From Blattamonas nauphoetae (lineage: Eukaryota > Preaxostyla > Oxymonadida): 39,043 bases of DNA. Shown one piece after another: positions 26,805-35,699 of the stretch; position 1 is the stretch's first letter; each line of letters starts with the position of its first letter. Location of the stretch: NCBI GenBank assembly GCA_033064195.1, contig JARBJD010000510.1, positions 1 to 39,043 of the forward strand. Reading direction: 5' to 3'. The translations under genes were made by a program, and so were the position numbers. A model generated the notes under the pieces. The model saw only the letters and a list, made by a program, of their open reading frames with translations, was not told the origin of the DNA and did no database searches.

Positions 26805-29800
26805 TTATTCAATTATAAAATCAGTAGCTTTCAGTCCATGAATGAATGGAGGACACGATTCATTTTCAAGTACGATTGCCTTCAGATGAATTCCACTGAG
26901 ACTGAGTTTCTGTTGTTGTATTTTCGCTATCTCAAATCCATTGGTGTCCCGTTCGCTCACGATTCTTCTTGTCTGGAACGCATCATTCTGATGCTTGAAC
27001 CGTTTTACGGTGAAGTTCAATGTGGTAGTCACAGTTTTCTCTCCATTCAGGCACTTCACATAATCGTCACTTGTGATATTTGTTTTCTTTAGAGACACTC
27101 CCTTGATCTTGCATTTCTCATCGAGAGAGTAGCACTTGGGTGCAAGACAGATCATCTGTTCACCTTCCTTCTCAATAGCTAATCCCAACAGCTTCTTCTC
27201 ATCATCAACTCCTTTTTCAGGATTGGGAAACCATTCATATTTGTGAACATCATAGAATTCCTTGTCAGCAATCACGTGTTCAAATTGTTGATGAATTCCA
27301 GCACTCGGATCTCCACTAATTGCCCAATATGCAGAGTCAGTATCTCCCTCACAGAAGTGAATCTTGTTCATGTCTAGACACTTGTACATGAAGTTGTAGA
27401 TGAAATTCAGATACCAGAACTTGGCATTGTCGAGTGTGAATACTGCTTCTTGCAGACATGTCTTGCATGATGCTTTCTCTCTATCTTCGATCACGATGTA
27501 GTTATCCTCATTGATCTCTCTTGTCGCTACAAATCCTTTCATCATTTGTTTCAAGTATGTTCTCTTCTCATTGCAGATTGTGATTGAGTTGTATTTCTCA
27601 GTGTTCATTCCATCGTATCCGTAACTTCCATTCAAGTTCGTTTTACAGAATTGTTCCTTTCCCATGTTTCCAACCTTCATTGCTTCTATTCTGTCATTCA
27701 TGAATGAGGTTACAAATGGTTCAAATCCAGCATGTCTCGAGAATACCATCACACTCTTTATGTCGTCCACAATGAAGTGACAATAGTCGATGAGGAACCA
27801 CAGATAGTATGTCGAAAAGAACATATACTGATCGTGTGTGCTCAAGAGTTGAGTCAGCTTTCTTTGTTTGTCATCAGTCTTCAATCCATGTTTCTTCATC
27901 AACGAATACGTCTTCTCTCCAATGTTCTCTTCTGTTGTGTTAACCACAATGTTTCTGAAGATTGGTGGGAAGTTAATGAAATCATTCATGAAATTCTCAT
28001 CGATGTGTCCTTTCAGTTCTGCAACGAACAATGTCTTCTGATTTTTGTCCTCTATAATCTTCCTGCATTCTTTATCTCCTGTTGCTGTGTACAAACATCG
28101 TCCTGGCATGTACATTCTGTGTTTAGTGTATGGATTGTTCTTGTTCTTGATGGATGAGAAAGCACTTGGATAAAGAGAGTTGAAATCAACACCACAGACA
28201 TGAGTCATTTTATGTTCTGTATCAGTGGAGACAACCTTTCCATCTTCATATGTGAAGTGATTGATTGGTGTCACGTCTTTAATGTTCTGTCGATGTTGAA
28301 CATTCGATAATCCACCAGTCACAGCTGCTCTAAGTTTATGATATGTTTGCTCGTGTGTCAGAGTCATTGGTAGTGATTTCCAGATGCAATACTTCTTCAG
28401 TTGAATTCTCAATCTTGTGAGATGCTCATCTTTGTCTGACTTGTAGGTGTTGCAGTAATCACAACAGATCTTCACGTTCTCTTTTGAATGTCCTTTCGAA
28501 TTGTCGAGTCTATCCAATGTAGGTTTGACTGCTTGTGAGAAGTGACATTTGCAGATATAGCACACTTTCTTGCACTGTTGAACAAACCACTCATAGTCTG
28601 CTTCAGTGACATTGTTGGTAGAATTGCGATGAGCTTTCTGGTCTTGGTACCTGTATCCTTCCACTTTGTATTTCCAGTATTGCTTGGTGATTTTTATTTC
28701 TCCAGATTGATCCACTCCATTGAAATCATCATCGATATCAAAGTCCTTGTAGGCACATGCATACTTGATTGCAGATGCATTTGCGGATAATGAGAGATTG
28801 TGCAACATGTCCACTTTGTATTGGAAGTTCAGATCAATGAGATTATCCAAAGGTGCAATCATACATTCGACATCTCTGATGTTGTAGAATTTCAGATATT
28901 CCCATCTGTTCTTGAATCCTTGCTTGTTCCAATCATCAAGGTACAATTGGTAATCTGTGTCAGACATTTCACTATTGTTCAGACTGGAATAGAATTCATA
29001 TTTGGAGAATGGTTCTTGTTTGCTCAACACTGTATCGTAGTCAGATGAATCAAACGATTCGTACGCAAAGAATGATTTCTGAAGAGTCGTCTTTCCTCCA
29101 AAAGCCTTCACTGCATTATCCAAAGTCATTGGTCCTGTGTATGACATCATGTCAATAAAGCGAAGCACCTGTTGTGTTTTCTCGTGTCTGATCAACACTT
29201 GTTTGTACTGTGTTGTTGATCCAAGGAAGCTCACCACTTTCCAATCCTTGTCAACGAGATCACGGAATATGAGATTGATGTCGAATCTGGAGCTGTTGAA
29301 TCCAATCACACTGACTTCATTTTGTGAAGGTATTTCTGGATCCTCGTACAGGTTGTCATCCCGTACTGTCTCTGCATATTTGAAGAGTTCTCTGATCCAT
29401 TGCTTTACAAAGTCTTTTCCATCTCGAAGATCAAAGTAGATTGACTTCACTCCTGATTTTGATTTGATTGCTGATGCAACGGAGAGAGGTTTCAAGTGTG
29501 AGATCAATTGTGTATTGTCATCAGAGAATAGATTGTCAAGAATGAGATCTTCCATCGTTTCGAAATCGTATGTGATGTAGTATTGTGTTGGTTTGAATTC
29601 GTCCTGTCTTTTGTGTGCCATCAGAAATTCATACGTTCGATTGTTGAGGATATGTGGAACATATGGTCTTGGTGTCTTATCAAGGGAGATCTTCTTCACA
29701 TGTTTTCCATCAAGTTCTTTGCACTCTCTGAGATGCTTCTCAAAATCTCTGCTGTAGTTTTTATTCTTCACTTGGAATCCTCTTGATTGACAGAATGGAC

Positions 29801-30584
29801 AGAGCTTGAATCCAGTGATTTTCTCAGGATCTACAATAAACATCACATGAACGAGAGTTGACGTCAGTGGAATCATCAGGATGGGAAGAACACGAGCATC
29901 ATCATTTTCGTTGACATACGACTGACTGAGGAAGTATTTCTTCTTGTCTTCGTCGTATTCATAAATGTGAACTGTGATGTTGAATTGAATCATTGCTTTC
30001 TCAATATCACATGCAATATCGAATCCAGGATAATTCTTAAGATGTGGGGTCAATTGTCGAGATTGGAGATGAGTGAGATTCATCCATTGTGCGAACAATC
30101 TGTAGGCTTCACTGTTCCTCATGTTGATTGATATCTTCTTCCCAGGAACTTCAGGAAGTGTGAGGAATGATAGTGCTTGAAAGAAGCAGATATTGTACTC
30201 AGAATCAATGTACCGAACGTTTCTCGTTTTGATGTGTTCAGTGAGAATTGCATTGGCTTTTCCTGCGACTGGGAATCGATAGACTGCAACCAGAATGGAG
30301 TGGAATGCAATGTACATTGTCTTCGTATCCATCAGTGTTCTCTCTTGAGATTCTTTGATCAGATTGATTGCATATTTTGAATACTCATTGATGTCTCCTG
30401 AACTTCTGATCACAGTTGGGAAACTCTTCGATGTGTTCTCCAGTTCTGGTCTGGAAGTCATTGTATGTTGTCTCATCTTTGTCTTTTCTCTCGATGATCT
30501 TTCCAAAGTCAATACTAATCTTGAATGGATGATCTTTCTCTTTGTCGAACACTGCTTTGATGAAGGTTGTGATTTCCTCGACAT
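26805..30584 (-). CDS. Protein-primed DNA polymerase B with HNH-like insertion (Polinton)
   Basis: 1259 residues. The N-terminal region has an OTU-like segment (YNICFFQALSF near 130) and a Cys/His cluster (CPFCQSRGF). The 3'-5' exonuclease motifs are YDFET (about 339), IGFNSSRFD (427-435) and YNIRDVE (567-573). Between exonuclease and polymerase there is an insertion with CYICKC (675-680), LDRLDNSKGHSKEN (690-703) and CDYCN (708-712), an HNH/zinc-binding arrangement. The polymerase motifs follow: DFNSLYPS (800-807), LNGSYGYDG (984-992) and GDTDS (1080-1084), then a KIKGVSLKK-type motif. It replicates the linear element from its protein-capped ends. The ORF's start overlaps the upstream 275-codon frame by about 200 bases, and the beginning of this frame does not look native. 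The gene region appears broken, with about one break. Confidence 0.9.
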   Translation of the reverse strand: MSRKSQPSSKQCSTKRKIIHSRLVLTLERSSREKTKMRQHTMTSRPELENTSKSFPTVIRSSGDINEYSKYAINLIKESQERTLMDTKTMYIAFHSILVAVYRFPVAGKANAILTEHIKTRNVRYIDSEYNICFFQALSFLTLPEVPGKKISINMRNSEAYRLFAQWMNLTHLQSRQLTPHLKNYPGFDIACDIEKAMIQFNITVHIYEYDEDKKKYFLSQSYVNENDDARVLPILMIPLTSTLVHVMFIVDPEKITGFKLCPFCQSRGFQVKNKNYSRDFEKHLRECKELDGKHVKKISLDKTPRPYVPHILNNRTYEFLMAHKRQDEFKPTQYYITYDFETMEDLILDNLFSDDNTQLISHLKPLSVASAIKSKSGVKSIYFDLRDGKDFVKQWIRELFKYAETVRDDNLYEDPEIPSQNEVSVIGFNSSRFDINLIFRDLVDKDWKVVSFLGSTTQYKQVLIRHEKTQQVLRFIDMMSYTGPMTLDNAVKAFGGKTTLQKSFFAYESFDSSDYDTVLSKQEPFSKYEFYSSLNNSEMSDTDYQLYLDDWNKQGFKNRWEYLKFYNIRDVECMIAPLDNLIDLNFQYKVDMLHNLSLSANASAIKYACAYKDFDIDDDFNGVDQSGEIKITKQYWKYKVEGYRYQDQKAHRNSTNNVTEADYEWFVQQCKKVCYICKCHFSQAVKPTLDRLDNSKGHSKENVKICCDYCNTYKSDKDEHLTRLRIQLKKYCIWKSLPMTLTHEQTYHKLRAAVTGGLSNVQHRQNIKDVTPINHFTYEDGKVVSTDTEHKMTHVCGVDFNSLYPSAFSSIKNKNNPYTKHRMYMPGRCLYTATGDKECRKIIEDKNQKTLFVAELKGHIDENFMNDFINFPPIFRNIVVNTTEENIGEKTYSLMKKHGLKTDDKQRKLTQLLSTHDQYMFFSTYYLWFLIDYCHFIVDDIKSVMVFSRHAGFEPFVTSFMNDRIEAMKVGNMGKEQFCKTNLNGSYGYDGMNTEKYNSITICNEKRTYLKQMMKGFVATREINEDNYIVIEDREKASCKTCLQEAVFTLDNAKFWYLNFIYNFMYKCLDMNKIHFCEGDTDSAYWAISGDPSAGIHQQFEHVIADKEFYDVHKYEWFPNPEKGVDDEKKLLGLAIEKEGEQMICLAPKCYSLDEKCKIKGVSLKKTNITSDDYVKCLNGEKTVTTTLNFTVKRFKHQNDAFQTRRIVSERDTNGFEIAKIQQQKLSLSGIHLKAIVLENESCPPFIHGLKATDFIIE

Positions 30585-31212
30585 TCTTCAGATGATTGTG
30601 GAAGTACAACTGATATGGTTTTCCATTGTCTTCAACCTTCTCGACCTCATTCTTTTTGAACTTCCTTCGTGCATCCATGAGACAAGAATTGAATGCTGCT
30701 TTGTCTCGTGGTTCAGCTAATAATATGCATTCTTCAAATCCCTCAAATGTCTGCACTTCTCTCTTTTCCATTTGTTCATTTTTCTTCTGAATGATTAACA
30801 GATTCTTCATCCAATGATCCATCAGTTTCTCTTCAATTGATTTCAGTTTCCACGTCATTTTGAACACTTGCTTTTTCAGTTCATCTTTGTTCACTCTTGG
30901 ATTTTCTTTCATGATGTGCATTCTTGCTTTGCTGTCTTCTTCATTCATCATTGCATTGTTATTGTGCTCTTCCAGTTTGTGAATAAAATCATCAATCTGA
31001 TAGTTGGTAATATTCCTTATCTCTCCTTCAAAATGGAGATCTGGATTCTTGAGCATTGACAGGAGATATGCACGATGATGTTGGTAGTTTCTAATGTTTG
31101 GATTGTATGTTCGATCAAAACCATGTTCATCCTTGAATTCAAAGGTGGTGTTTGGAAATAGTTCTCTTATTTTTGTGATGCTGTCTGTGACAAATTTCAG
31201 TGTTGCCGCCAT
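30385..31212 (-). CDS. Polinton ORF upstream of PolB (275 aa)
   Basis: Starts at an ATG after a T-rich motif (31219-31230). A short aromatic/charged N-terminus is followed by a long Lys/Glu-rich helical region (KKQVFKMTWKLKSIEEKLMD) and a mixed region near the C-terminus. It is placed directly before PolB on the same strand and overlaps it, so it may be related to the polymerase's N-terminal region or encode a separate replication protein. No other motif recognised. Treated as part of a broken region. Confidence 0.5.
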   Translation of the reverse strand: MAATLKFVTDSITKIRELFPNTTFEFKDEHGFDRTYNPNIRNYQHHRAYLLSMLKNPDLHFEGEIRNITNYQIDDFIHKLEEHNNNAMMNEEDSKARMHIMKENPRVNKDELKKQVFKMTWKLKSIEEKLMDHWMKNLLIIQKKNEQMEKREVQTFEGFEECILLAEPRDKAAFNSCLMDARRKFKKNEVEKVEDNGKPYQLYFHNHLKNVEEITTFIKAVFDKEKDHPFKISIDFGKIIERKDKDETTYNDFQTRTGEHIEEFPNCDQKFRRHQ

Positions 31213-31255
31213 TTACTACAAATTAAAAAATCCGAAAATATAAAAAGTTGAGCGT

Positions 31256-31645
31256 TTATTTCTGTTTTCTCTGATGTGGCTTTATCGTTGCCTTTAGCCA
31301 GGAATCAAGTCTAATTCTGAACACTTCACTTCCGCCAATCTCTCGATATGTGAATGGAACCAGAACTTTGGTGTACTCACCTACGAGCTCACAATTGAAT
31401 TTCTTCAGTTCATTTTCGACGAATGATTGAGTGTAGTGTCGACGTTTTGCTATGTGTGGTCGGTTTCCTTGATTCCACAACTTTGGTTTTATTCTCCATT
31501 CAACTCCCTCATGAACATACATCACCGGCACATTATTTCTGACATACTCAGAGACTAGTGAACAGTTCTCTTCTCTCATTGATTCAATTAATGCTTGTTC
31601 TGAACATACTCGACGTCTTTCGTTATACATCTCAGTTGGATTCAT
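31256..31645 (-). CDS. Terminal-repeat ORF of the Polinton (129 aa)
   Basis: Starts inside the right inverted repeat and reads inward. Two similar halves can be seen: 'NCSLVSEYVRNNVPVMYVHEG' and 'NCELVGEYTKVLVPFTYREIGG', each followed by V/F-x-x-R/K-I/L (WRIKPKLWNQG; FRIRLDSWLKA). So it is a tandem duplication of a roughly 60-residue beta-rich unit. Start motif at 31652-31664. The repeat gives the left end a truncated copy. It could bind DNA at the termini, but this is only a position-based guess. Confidence 0.5.
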   Translation of the reverse strand: MNPTEMYNERRRVCSEQALIESMREENCSLVSEYVRNNVPVMYVHEGVEWRIKPKLWNQGNRPHIAKRRHYTQSFVENELKKFNCELVGEYTKVLVPFTYREIGGSEVFRIRLDSWLKATIKPHQRKQK

Positions 31646-31675
31646 TTAATACAAATTAAAAAATTCAAAAATAAA
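31505..31675 (-). repeat. Right inverted terminal repeat of the Polinton
   Basis: Mirror of 1479-1645. It contains the first third of the terminal-repeat ORF and its start motif, so both ends of the element carry a promoter pointing inward. Confidence 0.75.
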
Positions 31676-31689
31676 TTTTCATTCGTGAT

Positions 31690-33400
31690 TTTATCATTTG
31701 TGATCTTCCTAGACTTCGATCCTGCCTTCGATGGGTTCGATCAGTCTTGTTCGATCAGAGAAAGTACTTCAATGGGACATGATCCTCTCATCTCGTTCCT
31801 GACGGCTCATTACCGTTTCCTTTTGGTGTGTTATGCTTTCTACTTTCACATTTGTTCTCTTTTCTTTTTTTTCTCTTCATTCTCGTTCTCGATCCTTCAC
31901 TTTTTTCTTCTCCTCTCGTTCAGGTACCTCACATTGTTTTATGAACGGTGGTTTCATTCCCGACTTGTTTTGAACAGGTTTGCTCCATTTTTGAATTCAT
32001 TCTTTCCTAAAACTTACTTATGTACCAACGCCGATCAAACCGAAAGTGGACCTGAAGATCAGGTACACAAATGCGTTTTATCGCTTAAAAGTATGTCTCT
32101 CGTGATTTACCAAACAGGTATTCTCTTCTTTTTTATTCATCTTTTCATAAAACATCTTCATGTACTCGATCTGTGTGATCATCAAACTCAGGTACACTAT
32201 TGCGTCTTATGACCAGAAAGTGCTGTTCACTGAATATTTGAAACAGGTTTGCTCTCTTTTTGTATTATCTCTTTATAAGACACAATGACGTACCAGAATT
32301 TTCACTTCACTTTTGTCATTCTCTTTTCTGGTACACCACTTCACTTTATCCTCTCATTTTCACTTCATTGTCAGTTTTTTCATTGTCTCTCACTTTTTAC
32401 AAAATTAAAATTTAAAATGACGTGAACAAAATTTTGATCCTCATCTTTGCTCGAGAAACTTCGTGATTCATCGATAAAATTGTATGCGTTGGTACACCAC
32501 TTTGTTTTACTTTCATTCAACTTTCATTTCACTTTTTACACTTCACCACTCTTCGATTTGTGCTCTTCATTTTTTCTAAAACACAACGGTGTACCAACAA
32601 AACGCGATCTGAAGTGATCATCCAGATCAGGTACACCACTTCACCTTATCGTTTCATTTCACAACTATTTGATTTCAATTCTCTTTTTTATCAAAACAAG
32701 GTAGAACACAGAACTAAAAATGTTTGATCGTCAAGATAAAAACGAACTGTAAGATCTGGTACATGAATGTGTTTTATCACTTCAAACCTTGTTTCACTTC
32801 ACAATTTTGATCTCTTTATTGACATTTTGCTCTAATCTTTCATAAAACACACTGGTGTACCAACGAGACTCAATCTGAAATGATCGGTGAGATCTGGTAC
32901 ATGAATGTGTTTCATCGTTTAGTTCTCACTTCAATCATTGTTTTACTCTTGTTTTCTGAAATTTTGATGAACGCGTTCATAAGGTGAAGTGGTGTACCAA
33001 CGAAGTGAGAAAAACAATGATTGGAGATCTGGTACGTCACTTCACTTTATCGTTGCTAACATTGTTTCACTTCACAATTTTACTCTAATTAGAAACATTT
33101 TGATGAACGCGTTCATAAAGTGAAGTGGTGTACCAACGAAATGCGAAAACAATGATCGTTCAGATCTGGTACGAGATTTTGTTTTATCGTTTACTTTTCA
33201 CTTCACTCACTCTTTTTTCTCTTTGTTTGTGAAATTTTGACGAACCCGTTCATAAGGTGAAGTGGTGTACCAACGGAACGCAAAGGATCAAGATCGCCCG
33301 ATCTGGTACATGATTTTGTTTTATCGTCTCATTCTCACTTCACTCACTTGTTTTCCTCTTTTTGTGAAATTTGTCTGAACACGTTCGTAAATCTCAATAC
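31690..33400. repeat. Degenerate tandem array with inverted-repeat cores
   Basis: About ten units of roughly 110-170 bp. The core consensus is CATAARGTGAAGTGGTGTACC followed by AACGAA, about 30 variable bases, and GATCTGGTACATGA then TGTTTTATCG. A spacer rich in TTCACTTCACT and ending near TTTTGATGAACGCGTT separates units. GTACC and GGTAC arms face each other, so each core can fold back. Units near 32850-33300 are the most alike; those before 32400 are more divergent or partial. No protein-coding frame fits. Confidence 0.65.
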
Positions 33401-34618
33401 TTACCCACAATTTTCACATCTTCCGTCTCAGCCTTTGCTATCATACTTACCCACTTCATTGTTGCTTCATTCACATTCTTTTGTTCCAATTAAGCAAAAA
33501 GTTGATAAAAATGAGTTGTTGTGATGTGCTCGTGAGGTGTAGACGGTCGAAAGAATGCTCGTGAGATGACGAAATGAAGAGGAATGACGAAGAGATTGAA
33601 TGTGAAACGGTGAAAGAAAGATGAGAGAAGAAAGGGTTGAAGGTGTTTTGAAGTGACAAAAACGGTGAAAACGTGAGATGTTGAAACACGAAAATGTGAC
33701 ATTATGGAACAACTATCCGACAAAAGTGTCTCGAAATTTGAGCACAGCTTTGTCGGACAGTGAGAATGAAGGATTTGTGGGAGAAAATCGGGACAAAAAT
33801 TCATATAGTGAAAATGTTGGCGGAAATGATGCGTCAAATGTGTGATGTGAAAACCGACCCTCCAGAGAACTAATGTCACCAGTCAACTCGAAATCTCAAA
33901 AGCGTCGCTTGAATGTAATTGTGAAGTGGTTGACGTGAAAATCGTTAAAATGAAAATTGACAAAAAAGTGTCCGAAGGATCGTGACGTGAAATGGTTCAT
34001 ACCTAAAGTCGCCAAAAGGCGTTCTTAACCGATCTAATGCTAAAAGGCGTCATAAGAGGACGATTCCTGAGCGAAAGATGATGGAAGACAGGGTCCATAC
34101 CTTATCTCGGAAATTTCGACTCGTAAAAATCCTCAATGGGTCGGATCAAACTTTTTCCAAAATGTGTTTTTATCGCGAATCTCACCTTTCAAAATCGATT
34201 TTGTAATTTTAGAAGATGTTTGAGGTGAATTTGAGCCATAAAGTGGTTGTTAGTAGCGAAATCTGAAAATCGACTTTTTGGTCACTTTTTCGACCACTGT
34301 TCGGTACGTAGCTCCACGAATTCTCAACCGATTTTCATCAGGATTGTTTTGATCGACGACTCACATCGTCCCCGACATTTTAGAATTTTTTCGATTTTTT
34401 CGAAGTGGTTCTCAAGTTGGATTCACCTTGTTCGAGTTCAAAAGTGAAAAACATCGAAAAAGTGACAACATTTTGGAATACGACAAAATTTGCTTCAAAA
34501 TGACGCTTAAAATGAGGTCGAAATATTGGACATATTTCTGGAATTTAGGTCAAATATTGGCATCATTGAAATGTCCTAAATTCCTTTTAATACAAGATTT
34601 AGAAATGGTCAATCGGAA
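33401..34618. other. Intergenic, no gene recognised
   Basis: Low-complexity A/T- and GAAA-rich sequence. A 129-codon minus frame (33490-33879) is His/Phe/Ser-rich without domain and overlaps two others, as expected by chance. Nothing else is supportable. Confidence 0.4.
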
Positions 34619-35102
34619 TTGACTTTCAACTTTGGTTTTCAACGATTATTTCAATCTGGTTCCCAAATCGTCTACTATACTACTCCTCTTCTACGATGCC
34701 CTGTTCGAGTGGGACCAGCTCTACAGACCTCTTTTCTCCATCATCTCGTCTCTCCCGCCCTGCTCAACGGAGATTTCGATGGCTCGAGTGTCTCTTCAGC
34801 AATCAACCAGTTCTTGCTCGCCTGGAGCTCGCTCTCGCTTATTTTGATGGACGTCGGGACGGATGTCGTGCGGACGGTGTGGAAGAGTGCTTGTGGGGAT
34901 CAAGAACCAGAAATGGACGAAGATGAAGACGCTGAGCGTGGCGGAGATGAGGCGGCTGAACGACGACATGTGCTCGATCTGTCGAACGAGTTTGTGGGAG
35001 GGCTTGGAAGATCAGAGGGAGGAGGGACAGAACGAGGAGGATGTGAGTGCAAGCGAGGAGCAGAGAAGAGAGAGGCAGAACGAACCGAATGAGGGTGAGT
35101 GA
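34619..35102 (+). pseudogene. RING-type E3 ligase-like fragment (HRD1-like layout)
   Basis: In one plus-strand frame (34863-35102), KWTKMKTLSVAEMRRLNDDM leads into CSICRTSL, the first half of a RING finger. The spacing of a helical linker followed by 'MCSICR' resembles HRD1/SYVN1-type ERAD ligases. Upstream, hydrophobic stretches in this and a neighbouring frame (LLAWSSLSLILMDVGTDVVR) could be the last membrane segment. The second RING half (CGHxxHxxC...CPxCR) is not seen; instead the sequence becomes Glu-rich. So it is a fragment, or the remainder lies behind an unrecognised intron. Confidence 0.35.
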
Positions 35103-35529
35103 CGACCAGGCAGAAGAGACGCATAACGAAGAAGAGACAGAAACTGAAGAAGAGGCTGACGAAGACGAAAAGGAGGATGACAGCGACGCTGAAATGGCGA
35201 TGGAACAGGAAGTCGCACAAGACGAAGAGACAGCCTCGAACGAGCCGTATGAAGAAGAGGCAGCAATCGAAGACGCCGCAGAAGAGAACGACATCGACCC
35301 AATCCATCATTCTGAGCACGCCGATGCCGATCACGAATCGGACGACGACAACGACGTGCATCTCCGCCGCAAATTTGAAGACGGAAGAGAAGAAGCCAAC
35401 CGACGAGAGGAAAGCAGGACACCCGAACAAGACCACAACGAGCATCAGACAGACAACGACGCGGACGATCTCGCTCGCCGTCTCCAGCTCAACAGTGTCC
35501 AGTTTTTCGAGGACCAGCTGAACGAATAG
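35047..35529 (+). CDS. Acidic hypothetical protein
   Basis: 160 codons; after the first 15 the sequence is over half Glu/Asp (ETETEEEADEDEKEDDSDAE), with His/Asp-rich patches, ending LARRLQLNSVQFFEDQLNE. Disordered, possibly histone- or chaperone-binding. It overlaps the end of the RING-like frame and may be its C-terminal exon. GTGAGT at 35095 could be a 5' splice site there. Confidence 0.4.
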   Translation: MQARSREERGRTNRMRVSDDQAEETHNEEETETEEEADEDEKEDDSDAEMAMEQEVAQDEETASNEPYEEEAAIEDAAEENDIDPIHHSEHADADHESDDDNDVHLRRKFEDGREEANRREESRTPEQDHNEHQTDNDADDLARRLQLNSVQFFEDQLNE

Positions 35530-35602
35530 GCATGGGCAGTGGTCGGTCTGAGAACATCGAGTCCAGTCCCTAAAAATAAAACAGTCGGCGACTTTTTTGA
35601 AC

Positions 35603-35673
35603 TGCCCTTTAGTCGAGTGGTAGCACATAAGCTTTTTGCTCCCCGGACCCAGGATCGAATCCCGCCAGGGTCA
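35603..35673 (+). tRNA. tRNA-like sequence (probable pseudogene)
   Basis: 71 bases. The 5' TGCCCTT pairs with 3' AGGGTCA at six of seven positions (one G-T). TAGTCGAGTGGTAG fits an A-box and GGATCGAATCC a B-box. Loop CTTTTTG would give anticodon UUU (Lys), but the anticodon and T stems pair poorly. No T run follows within 15 bases. Confidence 0.4.
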
Positions 35674-35699
35674 CTTTATTGTTTCCTTTTTCTCATTTT

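Larger units (their letters stand above)
1475..31680 (-). mobile_element. Polinton/Maverick-like element (fossil, with two nested insertions)
   Basis: Family markers present are protein-primed PolB, an RVE-type integrase, an A32-like packaging ATPase, a double-jelly-roll-type major capsid protein and inverted terminal repeats. Most genes run on the minus strand; the ATPase and the fibre-like gene are on the plus strand. The span is about 30.2 kb, or roughly 15.6 kb without the two transposons at 2874-10905 and 14832-21383, which is a normal Polinton size. It is broken, with about three to five breaks besides the insertions. I did not recognise an adenain-like protease or a single-jelly-roll penton protein. 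The outer ends are uncertain by several bases, and no clear 5-6 bp target duplication was found. The many long open frames argue against great age. Confidence 0.85.

Noticed and set aside
26805-30584. Alternative genetic code (TAA/TAG as Gln), as in some oxymonads
   Set aside because: Long genes are open under the standard code and end in TAA/TAG/TGA at sensible places.
31690-33400. CRISPR array
   Set aside because: Repeats are long, degenerate and lack constant-length unique spacers, and the setting is eukaryotic.
33467-33879. Overlapping His/Phe-rich minus-strand ORFs
   Set aside because: Three frames are open over the same low-complexity stretch with no domain, which is expected by chance.
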